Source: Streptomyces sp. CG4
Lineage (GTDB): Bacteria; Actinomycetota; Actinomycetes; Streptomycetales; Streptomycetaceae
Reading direction: 5' to 3'
Length of the DNA: 64,000 bases
NCBI RefSeq assembly: GCF_041080655.1
Contig: NZ_CP163525.1
Coordinates: 4,278,001-4,342,000, forward strand
Shown piece by piece: positions 1 through 7,917 of the stretch. Position 1 is the first letter of the stretch. Every line of letters begins with the position of its first letter. The notes below the pieces were generated by a model. The model saw nothing but the letters and a program-made list of their open reading frames with translations. It was not told where the DNA came from and searched no databases. Position numbers and translations under genes: made by a program.

Positions 1-663
1 CTCGTCCGCGGCGTGAAGAACCGCTACGGCGCCACGGACGAGGTCGGCTGCTTCGAGCTGCACGACGAGGGCATCACGGGCCTCGCCGACCCGAGCGGAC
101 TCTTCCTGACCCGTCGGGACGAACCGGTCCCCGGCACCTGTCTGACCGTCACCCTGGAGGGCCGCCGCCCGCTGGTGGCCGAGGTGCAGGCGCTGACCGT
201 CGACTCCCAGATCCCCTCCCCGCGGCGTACGACCTCGGGCCTGGAGACCTCGCGCGTGTCGATGATGCTGGCCGTCCTGGAGCAGCGCGGCCGGATCAGC
301 GCGCTCGGCAAGCGGGACATCTACTCCGCGACGGTGGGCGGGGTGAAGCTGTCGGAGCCGGCCGCCGACCTCGCGGTCGCGCTGGCGCTGGCCTCCGCCG
401 CCAGTGACACCCCGCTGCCGAAGAATCTGGTGGCCATCGGCGAGGTGGGCCTCGCGGGCGAGGTCAGACGGGTCACGGGCGTGCAGCGCAGGCTCGCCGA
501 GGCGCAGCGGCTGGGCTTCACGCACGCGCTCGTGCCGACCGACCCGGGCAAGGTGCCGCCCGGCATGAAGGTCCTGGAAGTGGCCGACATGGGGGACGCG
601 CTGCGGGTGCTGCCACGCTCGCGTCGCCGAGAGGCCCCACGGGAGGCGGAGGAGCGCCGGTAG
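1..663 (+). CDS. radA: DNA repair protein RadA, C-terminal part (5' end outside window)
   Basis: RadA (Sms) is a RecA-like ATPase that drives branch migration during recombination. The window begins inside the gene, so the zinc finger and Walker A box are not seen. What is visible is the family's KNRYG motif (usually KNRFG) within the first ten codons, followed by the Lon-protease-like domain, including a stretch reading KLSEPAADLAVALALAS, and a basic C-terminal tail. The frame is open from base 1 to a TAG at 661-663. disA follows 80 bp downstream on the same strand, the usual actinobacterial pairing of radA and disA; in Bacillus the two proteins interact. Family assignment is secure; only the C-terminal half can be described. 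Confidence 0.95.
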   Translation, partial: LVRGVKNRYGATDEVGCFELHDEGITGLADPSGLFLTRRDEPVPGTCLTVTLEGRRPLVAEVQALTVDSQIPSPRRTTSGLETSRVSMMLAVLEQRGRISALGKRDIYSATVGGVKLSEPAADLAVALALASAASDTPLPKNLVAIGEVGLAGEVRRVTGVQRRLAEAQRLGFTHALVPTDPGKVPPGMKVLEVADMGDALRVLPRSRRREAPREAEERR

Positions 664-743
664 ACTTTGCCCAGGTCTCGCCCGTCCGTACGAACCGAGT
701 GCGGGTACGGGAGCGCGTCAGAACCTGCGACCGGAGGAGTGCA

Positions 744-1868
744 GTGGCAGCCAACGACCGGGCAGCAGCTCCCGGAAAGTCCGGTGGGAGTGCCGGTTCC
801 GATGGCCTGATGCGCGCCTCGCTGAGCGCCGTGGCTCCCGGTACGGCGCTGCGCGACGGCCTGGAGCGCGTCCTGCGCGGCAACACCGGCGGGCTGATCG
901 TCCTCGGCTCGGACAAGACGGTCGAGGCGATGTGCACGGGCGGTTTCGTGCTGGACGTCGAGTTCACCGCGACCCGGCTGCGGGAGCTGTGCAAGCTCGA
1001 CGGCGGCATCGTGCTCTCCGCCGACCTGTCGAAGATCCTGCGGGCCGGTGTGCAGCTGGTGCCGGACCCGACGATCCCCACGGAGGAGACGGGCACCCGG
1101 CACCGTACGGCGGACCGGGTCAGCAAGCAGGTCGGCTTCCCCGTGGTCTCCGTGTCCCAGTCGATGCGGCTGATCGCCCTCTACGTCGACGGTCAGCGCC
1201 GCGTCCTGGAGGACTCGGCGGCGATCCTGTCCCGGGCGAACCAGGCACTGGCCACGCTGGAGCGGTACAAGCTGCGCCTGGACGAGGTGGCCGGCACCCT
1301 CTCGGCGCTGGAGATCGAGGACCTGGTGACGGTGCGGGACGTGTCCGCCGTCGCCCAGCGACTGGAGATGGTCCGCCGCATCGCCACCGAAATCGCCGAA
1401 TATGTGGTTGAACTGGGCACGGACGGGCGTCTTCTCGCGCTTCAGCTGGAGGAGTTGATCGCCGGGGTCGAGCCCGACCGTGAGCTGGTCGTCCGGGACT
1501 ACGTCCCCGAGCCGACGGCGAAGCGGTCCCGCACGGTCGAGGAGGCGCTGTCCGAGCTGGACGCGCTGAGCCACGCGGAGCTGCTGGAGCTCGGCACGGT
1601 GGCGCGCGCGATGGGCTACACCGGGTCTCCCGAGACGCTGGACTCCGCGGTGTCCCCGCGGGGCTTCCGGCTGCTGGCGAAGGTTCCGCGCCTTCCGGGT
1701 GCGATCATCGACCGGCTGGTGGAGCATTTCGGGGGACTGCAGAAGCTTCTCGCCGCCAGCGTGGACGACCTGCAGACCGTGGACGGCGTGGGAGAGGCTC
1801 GGGCGCGGAGCGTGCGGGAAGGCCTGTCGCGCTTGGCGGAGTCCTCCATCCTGGAGCGTTACGTCTGA
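744..1868 (+). CDS. disA: DNA integrity scanning diadenylate cyclase DisA
   Basis: DisA makes cyclic di-AMP from two ATP and stops when its DNA-binding part meets branched DNA. The 374-residue length is normal. The N-terminal DAC domain shows the ATP-binding GTRHRTADR segment at about residues 117-125, and a DGG triplet at residues 86-88 where many DisA proteins have DGA. A helical spine follows, then a C-terminal helix-hairpin-helix region (VDGVGEARARSVREGL). I chose the GTG at 744 because GGAGGAG lies at 733-739; the frame stays open to 699 but has no ribosome site there. Downstream of radA. A hairpin overlaps the stop codon. c-di-AMP matters in Streptomyces for osmotic balance and development. 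Confidence 0.96.
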   Translation: MAANDRAAAPGKSGGSAGSDGLMRASLSAVAPGTALRDGLERVLRGNTGGLIVLGSDKTVEAMCTGGFVLDVEFTATRLRELCKLDGGIVLSADLSKILRAGVQLVPDPTIPTEETGTRHRTADRVSKQVGFPVVSVSQSMRLIALYVDGQRRVLEDSAAILSRANQALATLERYKLRLDEVAGTLSALEIEDLVTVRDVSAVAQRLEMVRRIATEIAEYVVELGTDGRLLALQLEELIAGVEPDRELVVRDYVPEPTAKRSRTVEEALSELDALSHAELLELGTVARAMGYTGSPETLDSAVSPRGFRLLAKVPRLPGAIIDRLVEHFGGLQKLLAASVDDLQTVDGVGEARARSVREGLSRLAESSILERYV

Positions 1869-1889
1869 GTTCGGGAGGGCGCCCGACTC
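1867..1889 (+). terminator. Possible disA terminator hairpin
   Basis: GAGTTCGGG at 1867-1875 pairs with CCCGACTC at 1882-1889 with one bulged base. It starts within the disA stop codon and lacks a clear T tract, so the call is tentative. Confidence 0.4.
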
Positions 1890-1966
1890 GGGGACGCCTT
1901 TGTCCGTTGATCCACGAGGCATTGCACGAGGTGATCACGCGGGGATAGCGTGACCCCGACCATGAT

Positions 1967-1985
1967 GTTCGATTTAATTTCGAAC
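1967..1985 (+). promoter_or_regulatory. Inverted repeat overlapping the promoter of the lectin-like gene
   Basis: GTTCGA (1967-1972) and TCGAAC (1980-1985) form a perfect inverted repeat with an AT-rich 7-base spacer. A TAATTT hexamer at 1975-1980 could be the -10 box. The gene starts at 2003 behind GGGGGAG at 1992-1998. It looks like an operator; the protein that binds is unknown. Confidence 0.45.
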
Positions 1986-2002
1986 TATGCAGGGGGAGCT
2001 CC

Positions 2003-2449
2003 ATGAAGAAGCGCCTCATCGGTGTCTGCGCCGCCTCGGCGGTCCTCGCCCCGGTGCTGACCCTCGTGGGCACCGGCCCGGCGTTCGCCGCCGACAGCGG
2101 CGTCAGCTGGAGGAACGAGAGCAACGGCAAGTATCTCGCGTACTTCAACTACAGGGTCCGTACGACGTCCGCCATCGGCCCGACCAGCAAGTGGTTCGAG
2201 AACAAGCAGTCCGACGGCACCTACACCATGAGGCACGACATCGACCGGAAGTGCCTCGACAGCAACAGCCGGGGTGACGTGTACATCGGCGCGTGCAACG
2301 GCGGCGACTACCAGAAGTGGTACGAGATCCAGGACTCCTCGGGCTGGCGCCTGAAGGACAAGGCCACCGGGCGCGTCCTGGAGGTGGGGATCGACGGGCA
2401 GGTCCACACCGAGGCGGACGCGGGCGCCCCGCGCCAGCGCTGGAGCTGA
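2003..2449 (+). CDS. Small secreted protein with ricin-type lectin-like features
   Basis: The 148-residue product has a Sec signal peptide: two lysines, a hydrophobic core and an AFA cleavage site near residue 29. The mature part holds KCLDSN and YQKWYE in the middle and RQRWS at the very end. These QxW-like units and the spacing suit part of a beta-trefoil (ricin B) fold, but there is room for only one incomplete trefoil and no catalytic domain. It is probably an exported carbohydrate-binding or structural protein; the ligand cannot be told. It is transcribed alone, with its own promoter-like region and inverted repeat upstream and a hairpin behind it. The lectin relationship is moderate, the secretion call strong. 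Confidence 0.7.
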   Translation: MKKRLIGVCAASAVLAPVLTLVGTGPAFAADSGVSWRNESNGKYLAYFNYRVRTTSAIGPTSKWFENKQSDGTYTMRHDIDRKCLDSNSRGDVYIGACNGGDYQKWYEIQDSSGWRLKDKATGRVLEVGIDGQVHTEADAGAPRQRWS

Positions 2450-2467
2450 TCCACAGCTCGTACGTGC

Positions 2468-2490
2468 GGCACCCCGGCCGCGCCGGTGCC
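2468..2490. terminator. Hairpin between convergent genes
   Basis: GGCA plus CCGGC on the left pair with GCCGG plus TGCC on the right across a CGC loop, with a two-base bulge. It lies between the 2449 and 2505 gene ends and could stop transcription in both directions. Confidence 0.5.
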
Positions 2491-2504
2491 CCAGGGAACC
2501 GGCG

Positions 2505-3302
2505 TCAGTCGGCCGACAGCACGAACGACGTCCGCACGTTCCCGAACCCCGGCGCCTTCGCCTCCAGCAGATACGTACCCGCCGCCGCCGAACGCGCGGA
2601 GGGCGTGGGCGTCGCACACTGCGGAGCACTCGGCCTGCGGTCCCACTTCACGGTGTACGTGATGCTCTGGCCTGCCGGCACCCGGAACACCAGGCTCCCC
2701 TGGCTCTGAGGGCAGTCGGCCGAGGACCAGAACGCCTTGCCGCCGTCGGCCGACGTGATGGTCAACACCGTGCTCCTGGGCCCGAGATCGACCTTGCAGT
2801 CGGCGGACGAGCCGTTCTTCGCGGTGAGTTCGAAGGCCGGCGTCTGGTCCGGCGAGTAGGAGTTGTGCAGGCTGCTCAGGCTCAACGTCACTGCGGAGGA
2901 GGTGCAGTTGGGGAGTGCGGAGGACGCCGGGAGCGTGTCGCCCGTACCGACGTTGCCGCCGCCGGAGCCCGGACCGGAGCCACCCGAGCCATCACCGGAC
3001 CCGGAGGAGCCTGCGCCCGAGCCGCCGGAACCGCTCCCGCTGGAGTCCCCGCCGCTCGACTCGTCGCGTCCGCCCGGGTGTTGACTGATCGCGGGCCCGG
3101 ACGCGGACGGGCCCGGCGTGATGGTATGCGCGGGATTCTTGCCGTTGGACGCGCCGGTGTTCTTCTTGCCGCCCCCGCCGCCGGAGGTCGCGATCCACGT
3201 GACCACCAGCGTCAACAGGGCGACCACGGACAGCAGTACGACCCTCCTGCGCCAGTAGATGGAGGAGGGAAGCGGCCCGACCGGATTGCGCAGAGATCCC
3301 AC
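2505..3302 (-). CDS. Membrane-anchored protein with Gly/Ser-rich linker and extracytoplasmic domain
   Basis: The product has 265 residues. A short cytoplasmic start with an RRR motif leads to one membrane segment (VVLLSVVALLTLVVTWIA), then a long low-complexity linker of Gly, Ser and Asp, then a folded domain of about 130 residues containing four cysteines that could form disulfides. The topology puts that domain outside the membrane. The family is common in Streptomyces but I know no function for it. The GTG at 3302 is preferred over the more upstream frame start at 3362 because a TACAGT box ends 7 bases before it, which suggests a leaderless message. It faces the lectin-like gene tail to tail. 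Confidence 0.75.
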   Translation of the reverse strand: MGSLRNPVGPLPSSIYWRRRVVLLSVVALLTLVVTWIATSGGGGGKKNTGASNGKNPAHTITPGPSASGPAISQHPGGRDESSGGDSSGSGSGGSGAGSSGSGDGSGGSGPGSGGGNVGTGDTLPASSALPNCTSSAVTLSLSSLHNSYSPDQTPAFELTAKNGSSADCKVDLGPRSTVLTITSADGGKAFWSSADCPQSQGSLVFRVPAGQSITYTVKWDRRPSAPQCATPTPSARSAAAGTYLLEAKAPGFGNVRTSFVLSAD

Positions 3303-3315
3303 GGCCCAAACTGTA
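3303..3315 (-). promoter_or_regulatory. Leaderless-type promoter of the anchored protein gene
   Basis: On the minus strand TACAGT (3315-3310) is followed by 7 bases and the GTG start at 3302, with no ribosome site. This is the -10-to-start spacing of leaderless Streptomyces messages. Confidence 0.5.
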
Positions 3316-3481
3316 CGAGAGATCCCCGTGCTTGCTTGCGTCACCCGCCGCCCGGGCGGCAACTTTTCCGGATCATCATCCCGGTAACTGCCGTCAGCGA
3401 CGCGGCCCTTCGTAGATCGCGACGCTGGGTGACCGCGCCGTCACCGTCATGGACGCCGAGCCGTGGGAGGATCGGAAGGCC

Positions 3482-4357
3482 ATGACTGAGAAGCTGCACA
3501 CCCCCGTGATCGCCTGGTTCCACGCCCACGCCCGCGACCTCCCCTGGCGCCGCCCGGAGGCGGGCCCGTGGGGTGTGATGGTCAGCGAGTTCATGCTGCA
3601 GCAGACCCCGGTCAGCCGGGTGCTGCCCGTCTATGAGGAGTGGCTGGCCCGCTGGCCACGCCCGGCCGACCTCGCCAAGGAGGCGCCGGGCGAGGCGGTG
3701 CGCGCCTGGGGCCGGCTCGGCTACCCGCGCCGCGCGCTCAGGCTGCACGGAGCCGCCGTAGCCATAACGGAGCGGCACGGCGGGGACGTACCGACGGATC
3801 ACGGGCAGCTGCTGGCGCTGCCCGGCATCGGCGAGTACACGGCCGCCGCGGTGGCGTCGTTCGCGTACGGGCAGCGGCATGCGGTGCTGGACACGAACGT
3901 GCGCCGGGTCTTCGCGCGGGCGGTGACGGGGGTGCAGTACCCGCCGAACGCGACGACGGCCGCCGAGCGGCGCCTCGCCCGCGAGCTGCTGCCCGAGGAC
4001 GAGCCGACGGCCGCGCGCTGGGCCGCCGCCTCCATGGAGCTGGGCGCGCTGGTGTGCACGGCGAAGAACGAGGGGTGCGGGCAGTGCCCGATCGCCGCGC
4101 AGTGCGCCTGGCGGCTGGCCGGCAAGCCGGCGCACGCGGGGCCGCCTCGCCGGGGTCAGACGTACGCGGGTACGGACCGGCAGGTGCGCGGCAAGCTGCT
4201 GTCGGTGTTGCGGGAGGCGCACGCGCCGGTGCCGCAGGCGGTGCTGGACCGGGTGTGGCACGAGCCGGTGCAGCGCGCCCGCGCGCTCGACGGGCTTGTC
4301 ACGGACGGCTTGGTGGAGCCGCTGCCGGGCGGTCTGTATCGACTGCCGCTGAGCTGA
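3482..4357 (+). CDS. mutY: A/G-specific adenine glycosylase MutY
   Basis: MutY removes adenine mispaired with 8-oxoguanine. The helix-hairpin-helix LPGIGEYTAAAV sits at about residues 112-123, the catalytic aspartate in VLDTNVRR near residue 137 and the acid residue in SEFMLQQT near residue 35. Four cysteines in a C-x6-C-x2-C-x5-C pattern (CTAKNEGCGQC...C) form the iron-sulfur cluster site. The C-terminal part is short for MutY, so the 8-oxoG-recognition domain is reduced, as usual in actinobacteria. An earlier in-frame ATG at 3449 exists; 3482 is chosen because GGAGGA lies about ten bases before it. It is transcribed alone, ahead of sigE. Confidence 0.93.
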   Translation: MTEKLHTPVIAWFHAHARDLPWRRPEAGPWGVMVSEFMLQQTPVSRVLPVYEEWLARWPRPADLAKEAPGEAVRAWGRLGYPRRALRLHGAAVAITERHGGDVPTDHGQLLALPGIGEYTAAAVASFAYGQRHAVLDTNVRRVFARAVTGVQYPPNATTAAERRLARELLPEDEPTAARWAAASMELGALVCTAKNEGCGQCPIAAQCAWRLAGKPAHAGPPRRGQTYAGTDRQVRGKLLSVLREAHAPVPQAVLDRVWHEPVQRARALDGLVTDGLVEPLPGGLYRLPLS

Positions 4358-4628
4358 CGGACAGCCAAGTCACAGCCTGGGGGGCTCTGTTACGGAGCCC
4401 TTAGCCTGACAAAGGCCTACAGAAAGGGATATATCGACCCTCCTTCCTACCCCGCTTCCACGGTCGTTACACAACCGACGGATAGCCGATTGCTAGCCGA
4501 AGGCTGGTTCGGACAACGCCGTGACAACAGCTCCGTAGCTTCTTGTTCGTGCCCGGGAGACCACCGGACACGGGGACGCAGGACTTCAGGCACGGGGCCG
4601 GAGCGGCGGGGAACGGAGGCGGTTGATC
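4358..4628 (+). promoter_or_regulatory. sigE upstream region with tandem direct repeat
   Basis: A 271-base non-coding stretch. TAGCCGA occurs at 4483-4489 and again at 4494-4500, exactly 11 bases apart, the arrangement bound by OmpR-family regulators such as CseB. A TAGCTT hexamer at 4536-4541 could be the -10 box, and no good -35 box precedes it, as expected for an activated promoter. A GGGCTC/GAGCCC hairpin near 4382-4400 may end mutY transcription. GGAGG at 4615-4619 sets the sigE start at 4629. Confidence 0.45.
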
Positions 4629-5168
4629 ATGGCGCAGGGCGAGGTGCTCGAATTCGAGGAGTACGTCCGCACACGGCAGGACGCGCTGCTGCGCAGCGCC
4701 CGCCGACTGGTGCCGGACCCGGTCGACGCACAGGACCTGCTGCAGACGGCACTGGTGCGCACGTACGGCCGCTGGGAGGGCATCGCCGACAAGCGGCTGG
4801 CCGACGCCTATTTGCGCCGTGTCATGATCAACACCCGTACGGAGTGGTGGCGGGCGCGCAAGCTGGAGGAGGTCCCGACCGAGCAGCTGCCGGACGCGTC
4901 CGTGGACGACTCCACCGAGCAGCACGCCGACCGGGCTCTGCTGATGGACGTCATGAAGGTGCTCGCACCGAAGCAGCGCAGCGTCGTGGTGCTGCGACAC
5001 TGGGAGCAGATGTCCACAGAGGAGACGGCCGCGGCACTCGGTATGTCGGCCGGTACGGTCAAGAGCACGCTGCACCGAGCGCTCGCCCGGCTCCGTGAGG
5101 AGCTGGAGGCCCGCGATCTGGACGCACGCGCGCTGGAGCGTGAGGAGCGGGAGCGTTGCGCGGCCTGA
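4629..5168 (+). CDS. sigE: ECF RNA polymerase sigma factor SigE (cell-envelope stress)
   Basis: SigE directs RNA polymerase to cell-envelope genes when the wall is damaged. The 179-residue product has ECF region 2 (DLLQTALVRTYGRW) and region 4 with its helix-turn-helix (STEETAAALGMSAGTVKSTLHRAL) and no anti-sigma partner gene; control is instead through transcription by CseB/CseC, encoded directly downstream. The ATG at 4629 follows GGAGG with a 9-base gap; a TTG two codons earlier is less likely. The next gene, cseA, starts inside the last codons. From published S. coelicolor work, most transcripts stop just after sigE, which fits the palindrome at 5176-5193. Family and context both match sigE of S. 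coelicolor. Confidence 0.95.
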   Translation: MAQGEVLEFEEYVRTRQDALLRSARRLVPDPVDAQDLLQTALVRTYGRWEGIADKRLADAYLRRVMINTRTEWWRARKLEEVPTEQLPDASVDDSTEQHADRALLMDVMKVLAPKQRSVVVLRHWEQMSTEETAAALGMSAGTVKSTLHRALARLREELEARDLDARALEREERERCAA

Positions 5169-5806
5169 CCGGGGCCGGGCCCGATCGGGCCCGAGGCAGT
5201 TCACAGGCGGTGATCGCGGCGGGGGCCGTGCTCGCCGCCGTCGCCCTTTTCATCGCCGCGTGCGGCACGGGGGGCACCGGCGCCCGGGACGAGGGTCCGG
5301 CTCATGCGTCGGCGGTCGCGGGAGCCGTCGCCTCCCCGACGCCGAGCCCGTCGACCGGCTACCGACGGGTGGACGCGGTCTCGCTGATCAAGAAGGACCC
5401 GGAGGTCTCCGCGGCGGTCAAGCGCGAGCTGAAGCCGTGCGGCGCCGACGGCTACCCGGTCGACGTCTCCTACGGCTATCTGACCGGCGGACCGGTCAAC
5501 GACATCCTCGTCAACATCTCCAGCTGCGGTGACCTGGTGGGTATCGGCACGTATGTGTACCGGGACGTCGAGGGCACGTACAAGAATGTCTTCAAGGCGG
5601 AGGAGTCGCCGGTCTACGCGGAGATCGACGGCAGCGACCTGACCGTGACCAAACAGGTGTACGAGAGGGACGACCCGGTGTCGAACCCGTCCCGGGAGAC
5701 CGTCATCACGTACAGGTGGAAGGCGGGCCGATTCACCCAGGTCAGCAGCCACGAGACCGACTACAGCAAGAATGGCGGCGACACGGCGACCGCGCAGGAC
5801 AACTGA
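5156..5806 (+). CDS. cseA: Lipoprotein CseA, negative modulator of the SigE system
   Basis: CseA is an exported lipoprotein that damps sigE expression, by an unknown route, probably through the sensor CseC. The N-terminus carries a hydrophobic segment ending in LFIAAC with the lipid-attached cysteine at residue 36, then a Thr/Ser/Pro-rich spacer and a domain rich in beta-prone sequence. The TTG at 5156 is chosen because later GTG codons would leave the signal sequence without its arginines; the start overlaps the sigE end by 13 bases. It sits between sigE and cseB as in S. coelicolor. No enzyme motif is visible. Confidence 0.88.
   Translation: MRGLTGAGPDRARGSSQAVIAAGAVLAAVALFIAACGTGGTGARDEGPAHASAVAGAVASPTPSPSTGYRRVDAVSLIKKDPEVSAAVKRELKPCGADGYPVDVSYGYLTGGPVNDILVNISSCGDLVGIGTYVYRDVEGTYKNVFKAEESPVYAEIDGSDLTVTKQVYERDDPVSNPSRETVITYRWKAGRFTQVSSHETDYSKNGGDTATAQDN
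5176..5193 (+). terminator. 18-bp perfect palindrome after sigE, likely attenuator
   Basis: CGGGCCCGATCGGGCCCG is a perfect 18-bp palindrome starting 8 bases after the sigE stop and lying inside the cseA signal-sequence codons. It is well placed to cause the partial termination known to follow sigE in S. coelicolor. Confidence 0.5.
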
Positions 5807-5840
5807 ACCCCCACACACCACGAGGACTGAGAGCACAGGG

Positions 5841-6545
5841 ATGGCAGAACAGACCCACGTCCTGTTCGTCGAGGACGACGACGTCATTCGTGAGGCCACC
5901 CAGCTCGCCCTGGAGCGGGACGGCTTCGCGGTCACCGCCATGCCCGACGGTCTGTCGGGCCTGGAGGCGTTCCGGGCCAACCGCCCCGACATCGCTCTGC
6001 TGGACGTCATGGTCCCCGGCCTGGACGGCGTCAGCCTGTGCCGGCGCATCCGGGACGAGTCGACCGTGCCGGTGATCATGCTGTCGGCGCGCGCCGACAG
6101 CATCGACGTCGTCCTCGGCCTGGAGGCAGGCGCCGACGACTATGTGACCAAGCCCTTCGACGGAGCCGTGCTGGTCGCGCGGATCCGGGCCGTGCTGCGC
6201 CGCTTCGGGCACGCGGGCGGCAGCGACCGGACCGAGACCGCCGAGGAGCCGGTGACCGGTGCCGTGCTCACCTTCGGGGACCTGGAGATCGACACCGAGG
6301 GCATGGAGGTGCGCCGGGCCGGAGCGCCGGTCGCGCTCACCCCGACCGAGATGCGGCTACTGCTCGAATTCTCCTCGGCGCCGGGTACCGTGCTCTCGCG
6401 CGACAAGCTGCTGGAGCGCGTCTGGGACTACGGCTGGGGCGGAGACACCCGAGTCGTCGACGTGCATGTGCAGCGGCTGCGGCAGAAGATCGGCCAGGAC
6501 CGTATCGAGACGGTCCGTGGCTTCGGCTACAAGTTGAAGGCCTGA
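5841..6545 (+). CDS. cseB: Response regulator CseB (OmpR family)
   Basis: CseB receives phosphate from CseC and switches on the sigE promoter. The receiver domain shows the acidic triad EDD near residue 11, the phosphorylated aspartate D55 in LLDVMVPG and the conserved lysine K104 in TKPFDG. The C-terminal winged-helix domain ends with VRGFGYKLKA, typical of OmpR/PhoB proteins. 234 residues is normal. The ATG at 5841 is the first that leaves a complete receiver; an upstream frame extension would overlap the cseA end and is not needed. 34 bases separate it from cseA and 12 from cseC. CseB should bind direct repeats near the sigE promoter. Confidence 0.95.
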   Translation: MAEQTHVLFVEDDDVIREATQLALERDGFAVTAMPDGLSGLEAFRANRPDIALLDVMVPGLDGVSLCRRIRDESTVPVIMLSARADSIDVVLGLEAGADDYVTKPFDGAVLVARIRAVLRRFGHAGGSDRTETAEEPVTGAVLTFGDLEIDTEGMEVRRAGAPVALTPTEMRLLLEFSSAPGTVLSRDKLLERVWDYGWGGDTRVVDVHVQRLRQKIGQDRIETVRGFGYKLKA

Positions 6546-6557
6546 GCGAGGCGCGGT

Positions 6558-7913
6558 ATGCGGGGGATCCTTCGGTATCCGGTCCGGCGCATGGAGCGCG
6601 CGGGCCTGCACACCGGCCTCAGATGGAAGCTCAGCGCGGCGATCGCGCTGGTGGCCGGGCTGGTGACGATCACGCTGAGCCTGGTCGTGCACAACGCGGC
6701 CCGGGTCTCGATGCTCGACAACGCACGTGACCTCGCCAATCAGCGCGTCCAGATCGCGCAGCGCAACTACGACCTGAACCGGCGGCCCAACTTCCCCAAC
6801 GTCAAGCTCGACGACCCCGAGCTGCCGGATGCCGTGCGCGACAAGGTCGAGCAGGGACGCAAGGCGAGTGACGTCATCGACACCGGCGGAGTGCCGGACA
6901 TCTGGGCGGCCGTGCCGACCAAGGACGGGCGCGTGCTGTCCGTGCACGGCCATATGCCGGAGCGTTCCACCGATGTGCTCAAGGACCTCGACCAGGCACT
7001 CGTCATTGGGTCCGTCGCCGTCGTGTTCGGCGGCAGCGCGCTCGGCGTGCTGATCGGCGGGCAGCTGTCCCGGCGGCTGCGCAAGGCGGCGGCCGCCGCG
7101 AACCAGGTCGCCAAGGGCGAGACCGACGTCCGGGTGCGGGAGGCCATCGGCGGTGTCGTACGGGACGAGACCGACGATCTCGCGCGCGCGGTGGACGCCA
7201 TGGCGGACGCGCTGCGGCAGCGCCTGGAGGCCGAGCGGCGGGTCACCGCCGACATCGCGCACGAGCTGCGCACTCCGGTGACGGGCCTGCTGACGGCCGC
7301 CGAACTGCTGCCCCCGGGCCGCCCGACCGAGCTCGTCCTGGACCGGGCGAAGGCGATGCGCACGCTCGTCGAGGACGTGCTGGAGGTGGCCCGCCTGGAC
7401 AGCTCCACGGAGCGGGCCGAGCTGCAGGACATCATGCTGGGCGAGTTCGTCACGCGGCGGGTGGCGGCCAAGGACCCGGAGATCACCGTACGGGTGGTGC
7501 ACGAGTCGGAGGTCACGACCGACCCGCGCCGGCTGGAGCGGGTGCTGTTCAACCTGCTCGCCAACGCCGCCCGGCACGGCCGGCCGCCGATCGAGGTGAC
7601 CGTCGAGGGCCGGGTGATCCGGGTCCGCGACCACGGTCCCGGCTTCCCGGAGGAGCTGCTCGCCGAGGGGCCGAGCCGCTTCCGCACCGGCAGCATGGAC
7701 CGCGCCGGTACGGGCCATGGGCTGGGCCTGACCATCGCGGCGGGCCAGGCCCGGGTGCTCGGCGCCCGGCTGACGTTCCGCAACGTACGCCCCGCCGGAG
7801 CCCCTGCCGAGATCCCCGCGGAGGGCGCGGTGGCCGTGCTCTGGCTCCCGGAACACGCCCCGACCAACACGGGCAGCTACCCGATGCTGCCGTTGTCGGG
7901 GGGCGCTTCCTGA
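6558..7913 (+). CDS. cseC: Sensor histidine kinase CseC
   Basis: CseC senses cell-wall stress and phosphorylates CseB. The 451-residue protein has a first membrane helix at about residues 26-47, an extracytoplasmic loop of about 100 residues, a second helix near 150-172, then HAMP, and the kinase core: H-box ADIAHELRTPV with H235, N-box NLLANAARHG, and the G-boxes DHGPGF and GHGLGL. It is the last gene of the sigE-cseA-cseB-cseC operon. The next gene on the other strand ends only 4 bases away, with no room for a terminator between them, so read-through antisense RNA into the TetR gene is possible. Confidence 0.94.
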   Translation: MRGILRYPVRRMERAGLHTGLRWKLSAAIALVAGLVTITLSLVVHNAARVSMLDNARDLANQRVQIAQRNYDLNRRPNFPNVKLDDPELPDAVRDKVEQGRKASDVIDTGGVPDIWAAVPTKDGRVLSVHGHMPERSTDVLKDLDQALVIGSVAVVFGGSALGVLIGGQLSRRLRKAAAAANQVAKGETDVRVREAIGGVVRDETDDLARAVDAMADALRQRLEAERRVTADIAHELRTPVTGLLTAAELLPPGRPTELVLDRAKAMRTLVEDVLEVARLDSSTERAELQDIMLGEFVTRRVAAKDPEITVRVVHESEVTTDPRRLERVLFNLLANAARHGRPPIEVTVEGRVIRVRDHGPGFPEELLAEGPSRFRTGSMDRAGTGHGLGLTIAAGQARVLGARLTFRNVRPAGAPAEIPAEGAVAVLWLPEHAPTNTGSYPMLPLSGGAS

Positions 7914-7917
7914 TCCG

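Noticed and set aside
1967..1985. LexA/SOS box near disA
   Set aside because: The half-sites are GTTCGA-N7-TCGAAC; the actinobacterial SOS box is TCGAAC-N4-GTTCGA, so order and spacing differ.
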